A DNA stretch of 64,000 bases, from assembly GCF_005843925.1 (NCBI RefSeq), contig NZ_VCBC01000002.1:62001-126000 (forward strand), given 5' to 3'. Position numbers and translations under genes: made by a program. The stretch is from Thalassotalea litorea. Lineage in GTDB: Bacteria > Pseudomonadota > Gammaproteobacteria > Enterobacterales > Alteromonadaceae. Numbering within the stretch: the first letter of the stretch is position 1; each line of letters starts with the position of its first letter. The notes below the pieces were generated by a model. It worked only from the letters and a program-made list of their open reading frames with translations, did not search any database and was not told where the DNA came from. Below are positions 1 through 11,300 of the stretch, piece by piece.

Positions 1-2
1 GA

Positions 3-197
3 CTGGCCCGAAAACTCATTGGTAGCGGTCCACAATTTTTGGTGCCTGCAGAGACACGACAAGAGAAATCCATGCAATATCGCAAGGGCAAGAATAACTC
101 CAGCGGACACAAAACCTCGCCAGGACAAAAGAACAACCGTCGTTCGAAGCCCGGGCAACAGGGATTGACTCGATTCAGCAAGGATCAGTTTAAATAA
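3..197 (+). CDS. 3' end of an unidentified gene with a basic tail (5' end outside window)
   Basis: The frame is open from the window edge to a TAA at 195-197 and gives 64 residues. The first part (about residues 1-20) looks like the end of a folded domain. The rest is low-complexity, rich in Lys, Arg, Gln, Asn, Gly and Ser, and ends in KDQFK. Such basic disordered tails are common on RNA-binding enzymes, for example DEAD-box helicases and rRNA pseudouridine synthases, but nothing visible decides between them. No terminator hairpin is obvious just after the stop. Confidence 0.55.
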   Translation: MARKLIGSGPQFLVPAETRQEKSMQYRKGKNNSSGHKTSPGQKNNRRSKPGQQGLTRFSKDQFK

Positions 198-638
198 ATC
201 CTTGGTTATTTCGGATGTAGGTTCTACTGCCAGAGCAATATAAGACAATCAATAGTGCCGTGATAATCGATTTGTTGCGAGCTGATTCATCTTTTTGTAC
301 TTGTGTTTCGTATCGAGTTCTATAACCTGTTAACAAACGATTTACGATGCGATGGTTTCAACACTAAAACGATTGGTGAAGGCCGGGGTCATGCTACTAG
401 TTTTAAAAAAAGCTAAATCCAAAAAAGTTCAGGCCGAAAAAGACTCAGGTCGATACAAGCTCAATTAGAAAAATTTAGCTAATGAAAACTAAGTTCGTGA
501 AAAGAATGATCTAACACTATAATTTGAAAAAAGAACAATTAGCAAGTTAACAGGGTTATCAATCAATGTAGTGGGTAGAATAATTTTCCTGGCTGTCTGC
601 TACATCGATAAACACAGACTGTTTAACTGGATAACAAC
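198..638. other. Intergenic gap, 441 bp
   Basis: AT-rich, with no convincing gene. The only inverted repeat I see is AGCTAAAT / ATTTAGCT with arms about 60 nt apart (around 411 and 474). A 25-codon frame starting ATGCTACTAG near 389 is Lys-rich, but it has no clear ribosome binding site and I do not call it. The promoter of the downstream gene probably lies here; I cannot place it. Confidence 0.4.
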
Positions 639-1877
639 TTGAAAAGCAAACTTATACTATATTTAGGCACCCTGCTGCTTCTGTCAGTCGGCCTTAACAC
701 CTACCAGTTTTTCTCCAAAGTCGAGAAAACTCATGGCCCTATGTCCGCCCTCGCAGAAACCTTAACTGCGCAAGCCTCTATGAATAGACCCTCCTTAACA
801 AACGAAGCATCAGTGGCAGCAACGGAGCCGGAATCAGAGGTTCAGCTGTCATTAGCGGAAATTCCAATTGGTGAATCCGATAGTGAAAATGTGCAGCTTC
901 TCGCGGCAACGGCACAGCAATTTTTCCATGTTCGTCAATTTGATAATGCCGCCGATATTTTTACCGACCTCGAAGGTTTATCTCAGGTTTCGGCAACGCA
1001 ATTAAAGAGCCAATGGGTCGCGCAATCCTATCAATGGCTTGACCAAAAACAGTTTACTTTGCTCAGTAGCTTGCTCGACAGCTTTCTTGCTTACGACCCG
1101 GAAGATGAAGACTGGTTGCTGGTGAAGATAAATTACTTCGAAGCCATCGACAAAAAACAAGCGGCTATATTTTTGTATTACGAGCTGATCCACAGTTCTT
1201 TCGACTATGAGAAAGAAGAGATGTGGTTAAGCCAAATTCATCAAATTGCCGAAAAGCAACGACGTAGTTACGCTCATAATGGCGCATGGCACGAACAAAT
1301 CGACTTTTTCGAACCCTTATTGATGGAAGAGCCAAACTATCCTCCCTATATTCTGGCGTTAAGTCAGGCATTTATTCAACTTGAAGAATTTGTGATCGCA
1401 GATTCATATTTGGATAACATCTCGCACCTTACGGCCTACCAGGGGCAAGTCGCGAAGCTACGTCGACAAATGCATAGCTCGCAAACTGAGCTGCAAGCGA
1501 TAAAACTGAATAAACTCAATGAACACTTTATGGTAAATGCGCGGATTAACAAACAGTATCGTACCAATTTAATGATTGATACCGGTGCCTCGATAACGGT
1601 GCTGTCTGAAGCGTATTTTAATGCCCTGAAAGAAAGTGGTGATATTCGTGTCAACAGGCAGCTAGAGATCAACACCGCCGCAGGCAACCAAGCGGCGTAT
1701 TCGGTGATTGTTGAATACTTTAATATTGGTGAACACCAATTAGAGGATTTTGAAATTGTGGTGATGGAATTGCCCGGGTTCGAACATGCCGATGGTTTGT
1801 TGGGAATGAACTTTTTAAAACAGTTTAAGTTTGAAATTGATCAAGAAAACTCCTTGTTGTTCCTCTCTGAACCTTAA
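639..1877 (+). CDS. Membrane-anchored protein with helical repeats and a retropepsin-like aspartic protease domain
   Basis: 412 residues from a TTG start. Residues 5-20 form an uncleaved signal anchor, so the bulk should face the periplasm. A Ser/Glu-rich linker to about residue 85 is followed by a helical region (about 88-285) that resembles TPR or Sel1 solenoids. The C-terminal domain (about 290-412) carries the catalytic signature DTGAS at 314-318, with hydrophobic residues before and after it, and a second hydrophobic-Gly motif DGLLGMNFL near 387. These are hallmarks of the single-domain clan AA (retropepsin-like) proteases, which act as dimers. Substrate and role are unknown. The strong terminator 33 nt after the stop suggests a monocistronic unit. 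Confidence is high for the protease fold and low for any function. Confidence 0.8.
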   Translation: MKSKLILYLGTLLLLSVGLNTYQFFSKVEKTHGPMSALAETLTAQASMNRPSLTNEASVAATEPESEVQLSLAEIPIGESDSENVQLLAATAQQFFHVRQFDNAADIFTDLEGLSQVSATQLKSQWVAQSYQWLDQKQFTLLSSLLDSFLAYDPEDEDWLLVKINYFEAIDKKQAAIFLYYELIHSSFDYEKEEMWLSQIHQIAEKQRRSYAHNGAWHEQIDFFEPLLMEEPNYPPYILALSQAFIQLEEFVIADSYLDNISHLTAYQGQVAKLRRQMHSSQTELQAIKLNKLNEHFMVNARINKQYRTNLMIDTGASITVLSEAYFNALKESGDIRVNRQLEINTAAGNQAAYSVIVEYFNIGEHQLEDFEIVVMELPGFEHADGLLGMNFLKQFKFEIDQENSLLFLSEP

Positions 1878-1909
1878 TCATCACGTTCATCCACTACCCG
1901 TCTTGAACA

Positions 1910-1946
1910 AGAAGCAGTTGCATCTCTGATGCAACTGCTTCTTTTT
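1910..1946 (+). terminator. Strong intrinsic terminator after the retropepsin-like gene
   Basis: A perfect 15-bp stem (1910-1924 with 1928-1942) closes a TCT loop and is followed by TTTT. It ends transcription of the 639-1877 gene. Confidence 0.85.
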
Positions 1947-2005
1947 ATCAGTCAACCATCAATAACTGCGTATTGTATTTCCAACCGTATTGTTTTCCGA
2001 CATGG

Positions 2006-2296
2006 TTATGCCGCCTTGCTTCTTCTTGCTTTCATCATGCGGTGCTTGCGTTTAATGGCTGGGAAAGATAAAAGTCTAAACCTTAATTGTTTGCCCTGCT
2101 CGTTAAGTAACACTCGTGCAAAATGTGTATCCAAAACCTTGGCCACTATCATTAATGCGAGACAAATTAAAGGCACATAAACCAGAGAAACAATCACCTG
2201 ATCGAACCAAATCATATCCAGAATAATAGGCAAAGCAATGATTAGAATTGCTGACATTCTAAAAAACCATAAGTATTGCGTTCTTGTACTATTCAT
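2006..2296 (-). CDS. Small membrane protein of unknown function
   Basis: 96 residues if translation starts at the ATG at 2296, which is preceded by a GTGAGG ribosome binding site 6 nt upstream. An in-frame start 26 codons further up has no such site. Two hydrophobic segments (about residues 14-32 and 38-58) are followed by a basic C-terminus rich in Lys and Arg (KRKHRMMKARRSK), which predicts a two-helix inner-membrane protein with its tail in the cytoplasm. It lies 92 nt downstream of the LysR gene on the same strand and may be co-transcribed. I do not recognise a family. Confidence 0.55.
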   Translation of the reverse strand: MNSTRTQYLWFFRMSAILIIALPIILDMIWFDQVIVSLVYVPLICLALMIVAKVLDTHFARVLLNEQGKQLRFRLLSFPAIKRKHRMMKARRSKAA

Positions 2297-2388
2297 TGTG
2301 AACCTCACAATTAAACTAACCTCGAAGCTAAGAATAGAGAGAATCGTAAAATTCAGCAAAGGGATAATATTCACTCAATAGGTGAATT

Positions 2389-3279
2389 TCATTCACCTTC
2401 CATTAACATTTGTCGTACCCAGCTGATAAATGTCTGAATATCATGATTTTGTCGGTCAGCATCTCGGTAAACCGCATAAAGCGACATTGGAAAATCGGCT
2501 TTAAGATTGAAGGGATCCACCAATATTTTAGATTTTAATAGGTAGTTTTCGATTGGTGTCATCGCCAAGGCTATGCCTAGTCCCTGTTCGGCGGCCTGCA
2601 GCGAAGCATCATAGTCATTAAAGGTTAACTTGGGCAATACTTTCAGCCTGCCATTGCCAACAGCCTTGCTCCAATTGCCCCAGATATTGTCAAATCCAGC
2701 GAGATCGATTAACGGTACATCGGTAATTTGCGACACATCCGTTAATTGATTTTGTTCTTTAAAACTCATCGAGCAAACCGCTATAATTTCAACGTCCATG
2801 ATTTTTTCAACCGCAACATCTGGCCATTCACCAGCGCCGATACGAAAAGCCAAGTCGATGTCTTCATAGCGCAGATCCAATAAGTTCATTGAGGTTTCAA
2901 TGCGTATGTCCAAGCTTGGGTTTTGCTGTTGAAAGCTGGCGAGCTTAGGCAAAATAATATTTCGCGATAAGGATGGGAATGTCGAAATTTTTAACGTATT
3001 GGATTGAAAGCGATTTTGTAATTGTCGGGTTGCATGCTCGAGCTTTTGTAATGACATACTCACTACATTTAAATAGCTCTGTCCCGCCGCATTTAAACTT
3101 ACCCCGCGTTTATCTCGCTGAAATAACTCAAAGCCAAGGAACTCTTCCAATGAACGGATTTGATGGCTGACTGCCGATGGGGTGATAAACAACTCAGCAC
3201 TGGCTTTTTTGAAGCTCTGATGACGACCCGCCGCTTCAAATACGACGAGCAGATGCGCCGGTGGTAATTTTCTGGCCAT
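2389..3279 (-). CDS. LysR-family transcriptional regulator, GcvA/AmpR-like
   Basis: 296 residues, the usual LysR length. The N-terminal winged helix-turn-helix spans about residues 8-65, with the recognition region around 21-48 (SFKKASAELFITPSAVSHQI). The C-terminal periplasmic-binding-like effector domain spans about 90-290. The opening pattern, with PPAHLLVVFEAAGRHQSF, is typical of the GcvA subgroup. The start is supported by AAGGA 4 nt upstream of the ATG. No divergent partner gene is adjacent, because a 1 kb non-coding gap lies upstream, so the regulated target cannot be read from context; the small membrane gene downstream is a candidate. Confidence 0.9.
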   Translation of the reverse strand: MARKLPPAHLLVVFEAAGRHQSFKKASAELFITPSAVSHQIRSLEEFLGFELFQRDKRGVSLNAAGQSYLNVVSMSLQKLEHATRQLQNRFQSNTLKISTFPSLSRNIILPKLASFQQQNPSLDIRIETSMNLLDLRYEDIDLAFRIGAGEWPDVAVEKIMDVEIIAVCSMSFKEQNQLTDVSQITDVPLIDLAGFDNIWGNWSKAVGNGRLKVLPKLTFNDYDASLQAAEQGLGIALAMTPIENYLLKSKILVDPFNLKADFPMSLYAVYRDADRQNHDIQTFISWVRQMLMEGE

Positions 3280-3697
3280 AATGTCCTTCTGGGAATTAAA
3301 TCTAACTCGTCACTGCATACTTAAATTCGCTATCTTTATAGTAGTCGTTCTATCTTTGTCTTTTGGTTAATCCGTGTCTTTTTGTCGTTTTCTTTTCACT
3401 CTTTATGTTCGTTTTTATACTCACTATTTATTCGTCGCGTGAATCAATTCAAACTCGTGTGTTCGCGGAAGAATCGAAAGGATTGGTAAATTAGGTTGAT
3501 AAGTGAGGTTGATTAGTGACGGTGATAGGTGAGATGAATAATTACCATCTGCTTCCACGTACTAAACATACTTTTAACACGACGATGACGGCAGGTTATC
3601 CACTATTTAAGTCATTTTCAGGCATTAATTTGTTGATAAGTTAAAAAAGTTTGATTTCTCTCTCATTGCTTCCATTGTTGAGCGAGCGGAAAAACAG

Positions 3698-3736
3698 AAG
3701 GAGGAAACCGTAAGCAGTTCCTCCTTAACTTGTTTT
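3698..3736 (+). terminator. Orphan terminator-like hairpin
   Basis: A perfect 9-bp stem AAGGAGGAA / TTCCTCCTT (3698-3706 with 3718-3726) has an 11-nt loop and is followed by AACTTG and six Ts. No plus-strand gene precedes it, so it may end a small RNA or be fortuitous. The left arm also resembles a Shine-Dalgarno sequence, and the hairpin would hide it. Confidence 0.4.
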
Positions 3737-3993
3737 TTGAATCGGCAAAGCATTAATAAATGCATTATGAATTTTCTTGATTGCATTTATAAATGGTTTA
3801 AAAAATATCCGATAACTGCCTGTTTACTCGTACGATTTCAAGTTTTTTCTGAATCTTTCATAAAAAACAAAAGTAATCTTGAGTGGTAATTGAAAAATCT
3901 ACTCAACGGTTAACGCGAATTCGATCGGGATTTATTCCTCCCTTAAAGTTTAGAAATTCTGCAAATACAATTTAGATTTGACCACAAACCACC

Positions 3994-4002
3994 TGTGGAT
4001 AA
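3994..4002 (-). promoter_or_regulatory. DnaA box (consensus match)
   Basis: TGTGGATAA on the plus strand is TTATCCACA on the minus strand, an exact match to the DnaA consensus TTATNCACA. A one-mismatch site (4006-4014) follows 3 nt later. Confidence 0.45.
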
Positions 4003-4313
4003 CTATGTGGACAAATAAAACCTCAATAAAATTAATGCCTAGAGCACAGAAAACAAAAAAATCCAGTTAAAAAACCAAAGTAAAGATATTTTTTGCAATT
4101 TATTTTTTGAATTTTTATATGATTTATTAAGTTTTACACAAAAACAGTGGATAACTTTTGCGGTGCCTTGCCGTGTCTACCCTCTACTTTTGCAAGCACT
4201 TTTTAAAACTTTTTTTAGATGATTTTATTCTTGAAAAAAACCTTGGACCATGTTTCGATTTTGCACCAAAATGGATTACAATTTTATCCATCACCATCAT
4301 TCTTGGAACATCA

Positions 4314-4967
4314 ATGAAAACCGCATTAGTATTGGGCGCCACAGGACTCACCGGCTCTATTTGTATACAAAAGCTTCTTAACGATGAACGTTATACGAAT
4401 GTGATCGCCATGAGTCGCCGTCAATTAGCTATCAGCCATGCCAAATTGGTTCGCGTTGAGATGAATGATGAGCAACTGCAATCCGTGTTTCATCAGCACA
4501 ACATCGATGAAGTCTATTGTTGCCTAGGCACCACAATCAAAAAAGCTGGTAGCCAGCAAGCATTTAAAGCCATCGACAAAGATTTGGTCGTGGATCTCGC
4601 CAGCTGTGCGCTTGATTCAGGTGTGGGTAAGTTTGCCGTGATCTCAGCATTGGGAGCCAGTGAAAAAGCGTTTGGCTTTTACAATCGAGTAAAGGGCGAA
4701 ATGGAGCAAGGATTGATCGCATTGGGATTTGCGCAGTTGGTCATCGTCAGGCCAAGCTTGATATTAGGGCCAAGAATTGAATCCCGTACCGGCGAAGATT
4801 TGGCAAAATCCTTTTATCGCATGGTGGCGCCAATTGCCAACAAGCTACTACCTGACCATCGACCAATCGAGGCAGAAGCCATAGTCACTGCGATGATTGA
4901 TGGGGTTAACCAAGTGCAACCCCATGCCGTTACGATTATTGAGAATAAGGAAATGCACGTCGCCTGA
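4314..4967 (+). CDS. NAD(P)-binding Rossmann-fold oxidoreductase (HTATIP2/atypical SDR type)
   Basis: 217 residues from the ATG at 4314, chosen because the glycine-rich dinucleotide motif starts straight after it (ALVLGATGLTGS, residues 4-15). The reading frame is open for another 52 codons upstream, but that part does not resemble the family. The pattern GATGLTG, a later CCLGTT (about residue 72) and a YNRVKGEME segment (about 122, providing the Tyr-x3-Lys pair) fit atypical short-chain dehydrogenases of the NmrA/HTATIP2 kind. The substrate is unknown. It is convergent with ligA and has no terminator hairpin that I can see. Confidence 0.8.
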   Translation: MKTALVLGATGLTGSICIQKLLNDERYTNVIAMSRRQLAISHAKLVRVEMNDEQLQSVFHQHNIDEVYCCLGTTIKKAGSQQAFKAIDKDLVVDLASCALDSGVGKFAVISALGASEKAFGFYNRVKGEMEQGLIALGFAQLVIVRPSLILGPRIESRTGEDLAKSFYRMVAPIANKLLPDHRPIEAEAIVTAMIDGVNQVQPHAVTIIENKEMHVA

Positions 4968-5023
4968 AAAACCCTAAGCTAATCGCACAGCATTCATTCT
5001 ACACGCGGTGATTTAACGTCAAT

Positions 5024-7084
<2,061 letters not shown>

Positions 7085-7150
7085 CTATCTATACAACCTT
7101 AGTCACGTATCTCTTAGGTTTGATAACCTGTGGGTTCGGCTTATAAAAGT

Positions 7151-7171
7151 AAAGCCTCCACCGGAGGCTTT
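7151..7171 (-). terminator. Hairpin between zipA and ligA
   Basis: Stem AAAGCCTCC / GGAGGCTTT with a 3-nt loop lies 12 nt after the zipA stop. On the minus strand it is followed by the weak T tract TTTACTTTTAT. It is either a terminator or a partial attenuator ahead of ligA. Confidence 0.6.
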
Positions 7172-7183
7172 GAAAAGAATCTA

Positions 7184-8350
7184 TTATACGTTAGCAATTC
7201 GGCTTTTGCGGTCGAATTCACGAATTTTGGTGAGGTAATGTTGCTCGGTTTGACGGGTCATCACACTGCGCTGCCCATCTAATACCTGGCCACCAAATTC
7301 ACTGGCCAGCTGTTTTGCCGCAGACAACATAAGTTTGAACACTTTACTGGGATCGCCTGCATTTGGCAGGGTCATAAATAATGTTAACCCTGTGGTGGCA
7401 AAATGTTCCATATTGTCCAAATCAAACGTGCCTGGATTTACCATATTGGCCAGTGAAAAATGGATTGGACCTTTACCGGAATTATCCTGGTGGCGATGAA
7501 AGACGTTCATATCACCGAACTTCATACCTAAGGTGAGAAGACTCGGTAATAACGCAGCACCTGAAATTAATTGATGCTGACCGGCAACCACACTGATAGC
7601 CAGGACTTCTTGTTCAATATCGCTAGCAGGTTTGGGCGTTTCTTCGTCGACAAAATCGATTTCCATTTGATCGCGGCGAATTTGCGCTTTGGTTTTTTCA
7701 ACACGGCGCTTCGTTTGAGTGCTCTCTTTAATTTGCGGCTCTGGTTGCTCCACAACTTCCGGTTGAGAATCAAACGTTGGCTCAGTAAACTTCATTTCCC
7801 TAGCTGGAGCGTCTTGCTCGTGGGCTTGAAAAATTCGTTCCATTTCTGCCATTGCCGGTTCACTGGCAACACTTAACGCCGCATCATTGGTATATTGGTC
7901 TTGCACAGAAATAATTTCTTCGGCAATGACGCGCTCATCAAAATTTTCACCTGAGTTATGCGTTGTCGTATTGAATCCTTCAGTGGCCACCGTTTCGGCC
8001 GCCAATGATTCCCTGCTATACGGCTCTGAGCTAAATGATTCAGAGCTATACGATTCAGAGCGAGTAGAGCCGGCACTAAAAGACGGCGCGGACAAATTAT
8101 CGGTGATCGGATTCCCTTCTTCACCAGGATTTACCGTAACTTTTTTCGGACGACCGACTCCATCCTGATCAAAGCCAGAATTGTCGAACATCCTAAGATC
8201 TTTTTCTTCCGTTGACTCAGTGACAACGGTTTTCTTTAACTTATAGGGATTTTTGCGTTCTTTACGCAGGGTATACATACCGTGAATACAAAGTCCGGCA
8301 ATCGCCAGAACACTGATAATGAGGAGAATATCTCTTAAATTAAATTCCAT
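7184..8350 (-). CDS. zipA: Cell division protein ZipA
   Basis: 388 residues. It anchors FtsZ to the inner membrane at the division site. A single N-terminal membrane helix (about residues 7-27) with no cleavable signal is followed by a short basic stretch, a long Ser/Glu/Pro/Gln-rich disordered linker (about 50-240), and the C-terminal FtsZ-binding domain (about 248-388). The linker has a local Ser-Glu repeat (SES, SSES, SSEP, SRES around residues 98-115). Placement directly after smc (12-nt gap) and before ligA fits the zipA-ligA neighbourhood of gammaproteobacteria and implies one operon with smc. Confidence 0.95.
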   Translation of the reverse strand: MEFNLRDILLIISVLAIAGLCIHGMYTLRKERKNPYKLKKTVVTESTEEKDLRMFDNSGFDQDGVGRPKKVTVNPGEEGNPITDNLSAPSFSAGSTRSESYSSESFSSEPYSRESLAAETVATEGFNTTTHNSGENFDERVIAEEIISVQDQYTNDAALSVASEPAMAEMERIFQAHEQDAPAREMKFTEPTFDSQPEVVEQPEPQIKESTQTKRRVEKTKAQIRRDQMEIDFVDEETPKPASDIEQEVLAISVVAGQHQLISGAALLPSLLTLGMKFGDMNVFHRHQDNSGKGPIHFSLANMVNPGTFDLDNMEHFATTGLTLFMTLPNAGDPSKVFKLMLSAAKQLASEFGGQVLDGQRSVMTRQTEQHYLTKIREFDRKSRIANV

Positions 8351-8362
8351 ATTTAAGCCTGT

Positions 8363-11300
8363 TTATGATGCTTGCGCCATAGCGACTGCTTCATCGATAT
8401 CCACGGCAACCATTCTCGAAACACCTGGTTCATGCATGGTTACACCGGTTAGATGCGTCGCCATTTCCATCGCAATTTTATTATGACTAATGTAGATAAA
8501 CTGCACCGTTTTCGACATTTCCTTAACCAACTTACAGAAACGTTCTACGTTGGCATCATCCAACGGCGCATCAACTTCGTCCAACATACAAAATGGTGCT
8601 GGATTTAGACGGAAAATCGCAAACACCAATGATAATGCTGTTAGGGCTTTTTCACCACCAGAAAGTAAGTGAATCGTACTATTTTTTTTACCTGGAGGTC
8701 TAGCCATGATAGTAACACCGGTATCGAGCAAATCTTCACCAGTTAAATCCAGATACGCACTACCACCGCCGAACACTTTCGGGAATAAGTTTTTCAAATC
8801 GTCATTGACCTGGTCAAATGTCTGTTTGAATTTCGCCCGACTTTCACGATCAATCTTATGAATCGCGTTTTCAAGGGTCGACAGGGCATCTTCCAAATCG
8901 TCATTTTGCTTATCCAGAAACCCCTTGCGTTGCTGCTGGAGTTCATATTCTTCAATGGCGGCGAGATTAATCGCTCCTAAACCATCGATTTCTTTGGCAA
9001 TGCGCGCAAGTTTAATTTGCCATTGATTTTCTTTTGCATCCATTGGCAGGTCTTGCAAAACATCCTTAATTGATTGATGCAATTCATCAAGTTGCTCAAT
9101 AGCGGTATTGGCTCTTACCCGGTAGTTTTCCCCATCGAGGCTAAGTTTTGCCATCTTGTCTTTGATTAGACCGATGTGATTGACCAGCCCTTGTTGACTC
9201 TGATTAAACGCAAGAATCTCATCGTTTGCTTTGGATTGTTGCAGATGCAAGGCTTGTTGCTGTTGCTCAAGATCACTACTTTGCATCAATTTTTTCTGCA
9301 ACCGTTGTTCATCATCAAGCAGCGGAACTTCGAGCTCCTGCAGGGCAATTTGCAATTCTTGCTGCTGCTCTGTGGCAAACTTAATTTGCTCTTCGATGCG
9401 CTGCATCATCAACATTGAATTTTTCAGGGTCGAAGCATATTGCTCGCGCTGCACCAGCTTTTGTTGCAATTGCTGATTGAAATTATTGATTCGGCTTTGC
9501 CATTGTTGCAGTTCCTGGCTTGCAGTTGTTCTTTGTAGCTCCAGCGAATCACCACCATCGACAAACGATTCCAGCTGCTCTGACAGCTCCTCTTCGGTAA
9601 ATGCCAAGATTTGTGCTTGTTCGGTTTTTTCAGCAATCCCGTCATCCAGGCCGGTTAGCTCTTCATTAAGGGTGAGCGCTTGCTGTTGCAGTAAGCTCAA
9701 TTGTTGCGAAGTCAGCTGCAATTGTTGCTGTTCCTGAACCAATTGTTGCTTGCTATGTTGCAATGATTGTTGTGCCGATTGCGCCTCAGCCTTGCTATTT
9801 TGCGCATCAAGTTGCGCTTGTTCACTGTCACTGACAATGACCTCGACGGCGTGAGCCTGTTTCCCTTGCAACGCTTTTAGATCCTGCAATTGGTTTTGTC
9901 TTGCCAGTTGACCGGACTCTCCCTGCAACATGCCTTTTTGCATCCAGTGTTTTCCAAACCAGACACCTTGCGGGCAAATTACCGACTCCCCGTCTTGCAA
10001 GCTTGCCACTTTATCTTTGGCTGCCTGCTCGTTGTCAGCGATATACACGTTTGCCAATAAACTTTGGACAACATTACCCTTGAGCACCTTCGCGCTCAAA
10101 GTGCCTGGCACAATCGTAACCTTTGCACCTGCATTTGCATCCACAACCAATGCCCCTTGTGGCAGGTCAAACTGTTCAGGCAGTTGCTCAAGGACATCCG
10201 CATCTAGCCAATGGCCCAGTACCATTTCTACCGCTAGCTCCCAACCTTTAGTTACATTAAGTTGCTCTGCAAGAGCGGTGTGACTCTTGATGTTGTGCTC
10301 GCCAAGATACTGCTGTTGTTGCTGTTGCCAGTCGCTTCTGCTCTGGCAAATCTGTTGCAAAGCATCGATTTGCGCGTCGATTTTCGCTAATGATTGTTGG
10401 CGCTGTTGTTGCGCATTGGCTAACTGCTGGGAACTTTGCTGTTTTTGTTCTGCAATCGCTTGCGCTCTGTCAAAATCGTCGGCAAGTTCCCGCACTTGTA
10501 TTGTGAGAAGTTCGACTTGGCGTTGCTGCTCAGATTGTTTTTTTAATATTGTGTCGAGATCAAAATTGCGCTGTTGCACAGCAAGCTGTTGACGACGTTG
10601 GGTTAACTGCTGGATTTGCTGTTGTAACGATTCCACCTGGGATTTTGCCAACTGTCGCCTTTGCATCAGCTCATGCTTTTGTTGCTGAAATGATTGCCAT
10701 TTATCCTGCCACGACTGCTGCTGCTCACTAACGAGTTCGGATTGCTCACGCGCCTGTTCCAGTTGCAGTTGCAACTCTTCAATCTCGGGCTCAATAATAC
10801 TTAATTGTTGCTCAAGTTCCTGGCGGCGACCATTCTCCTGATTTAACTGTTGTTGATTTTCCTGAGCGCGCAGAGTCAACTTGTCCAAATCCTTAGACAA
10901 AGTAAGCTTGCGTTGCTTGCCATGCTTGATATTCTCTTCAAGCCTGGTGATATCAGTACTCAAGGTTAATTTTTGCTGGGCAAGCGTATTCAGTTCACTG
11001 GTGCTTTGCTCTTGGGCTTGCCGAGCTTTGACTATACTGAGTTCGCGCTCAGTTTGTTCCGCATTAAATTGCGCTAACTGGACCTCGAGCTTTTGCTCAT
11101 CGGTTTTGAGTTTGTCCAATTTATTCTGGCAATGTTGCCAACGGATCGCAGCGATTTGCGATTTAAACAAACGTTCTTGTTGTTTTAATTCTTTAAAGCG
11201 TATCGCCGCTTGTGATTGACCATGAAGTTTTTCTAACTGGCTATGCAGTTCATGACGAATATCGGTCAGCCGTGATAAGTTTTCGCGTGTGGCCCGGATC

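Larger units (their letters stand above)
3280..4313. other. Long AT-rich gap with DnaA-box-like sites
   Basis: 1,034 bp without a convincing gene. It contains an exact DnaA consensus (TTATCCACA, minus strand, 3994-4002), one-mismatch versions at 3596-3604, 4006-4014 and 4146-4154, very AT-rich stretches (for example 4015-4140), and a hairpin with a T-run at 3698-3736. The promoters of the LysR gene (near 3300-3350) and of the oxidoreductase should also lie here. Confidence 0.6.

Noticed and set aside
7571-8168. Plus-strand frames opposite zipA
   Set aside because: They arise from the low-complexity linker codons on the other strand.
9176-11219. Several long plus-strand frames opposite smc with many Cys or Ser
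   Set aside because: They are mirror images of Gln- and Leu-rich coiled-coil codons of smc; composition alone explains them.
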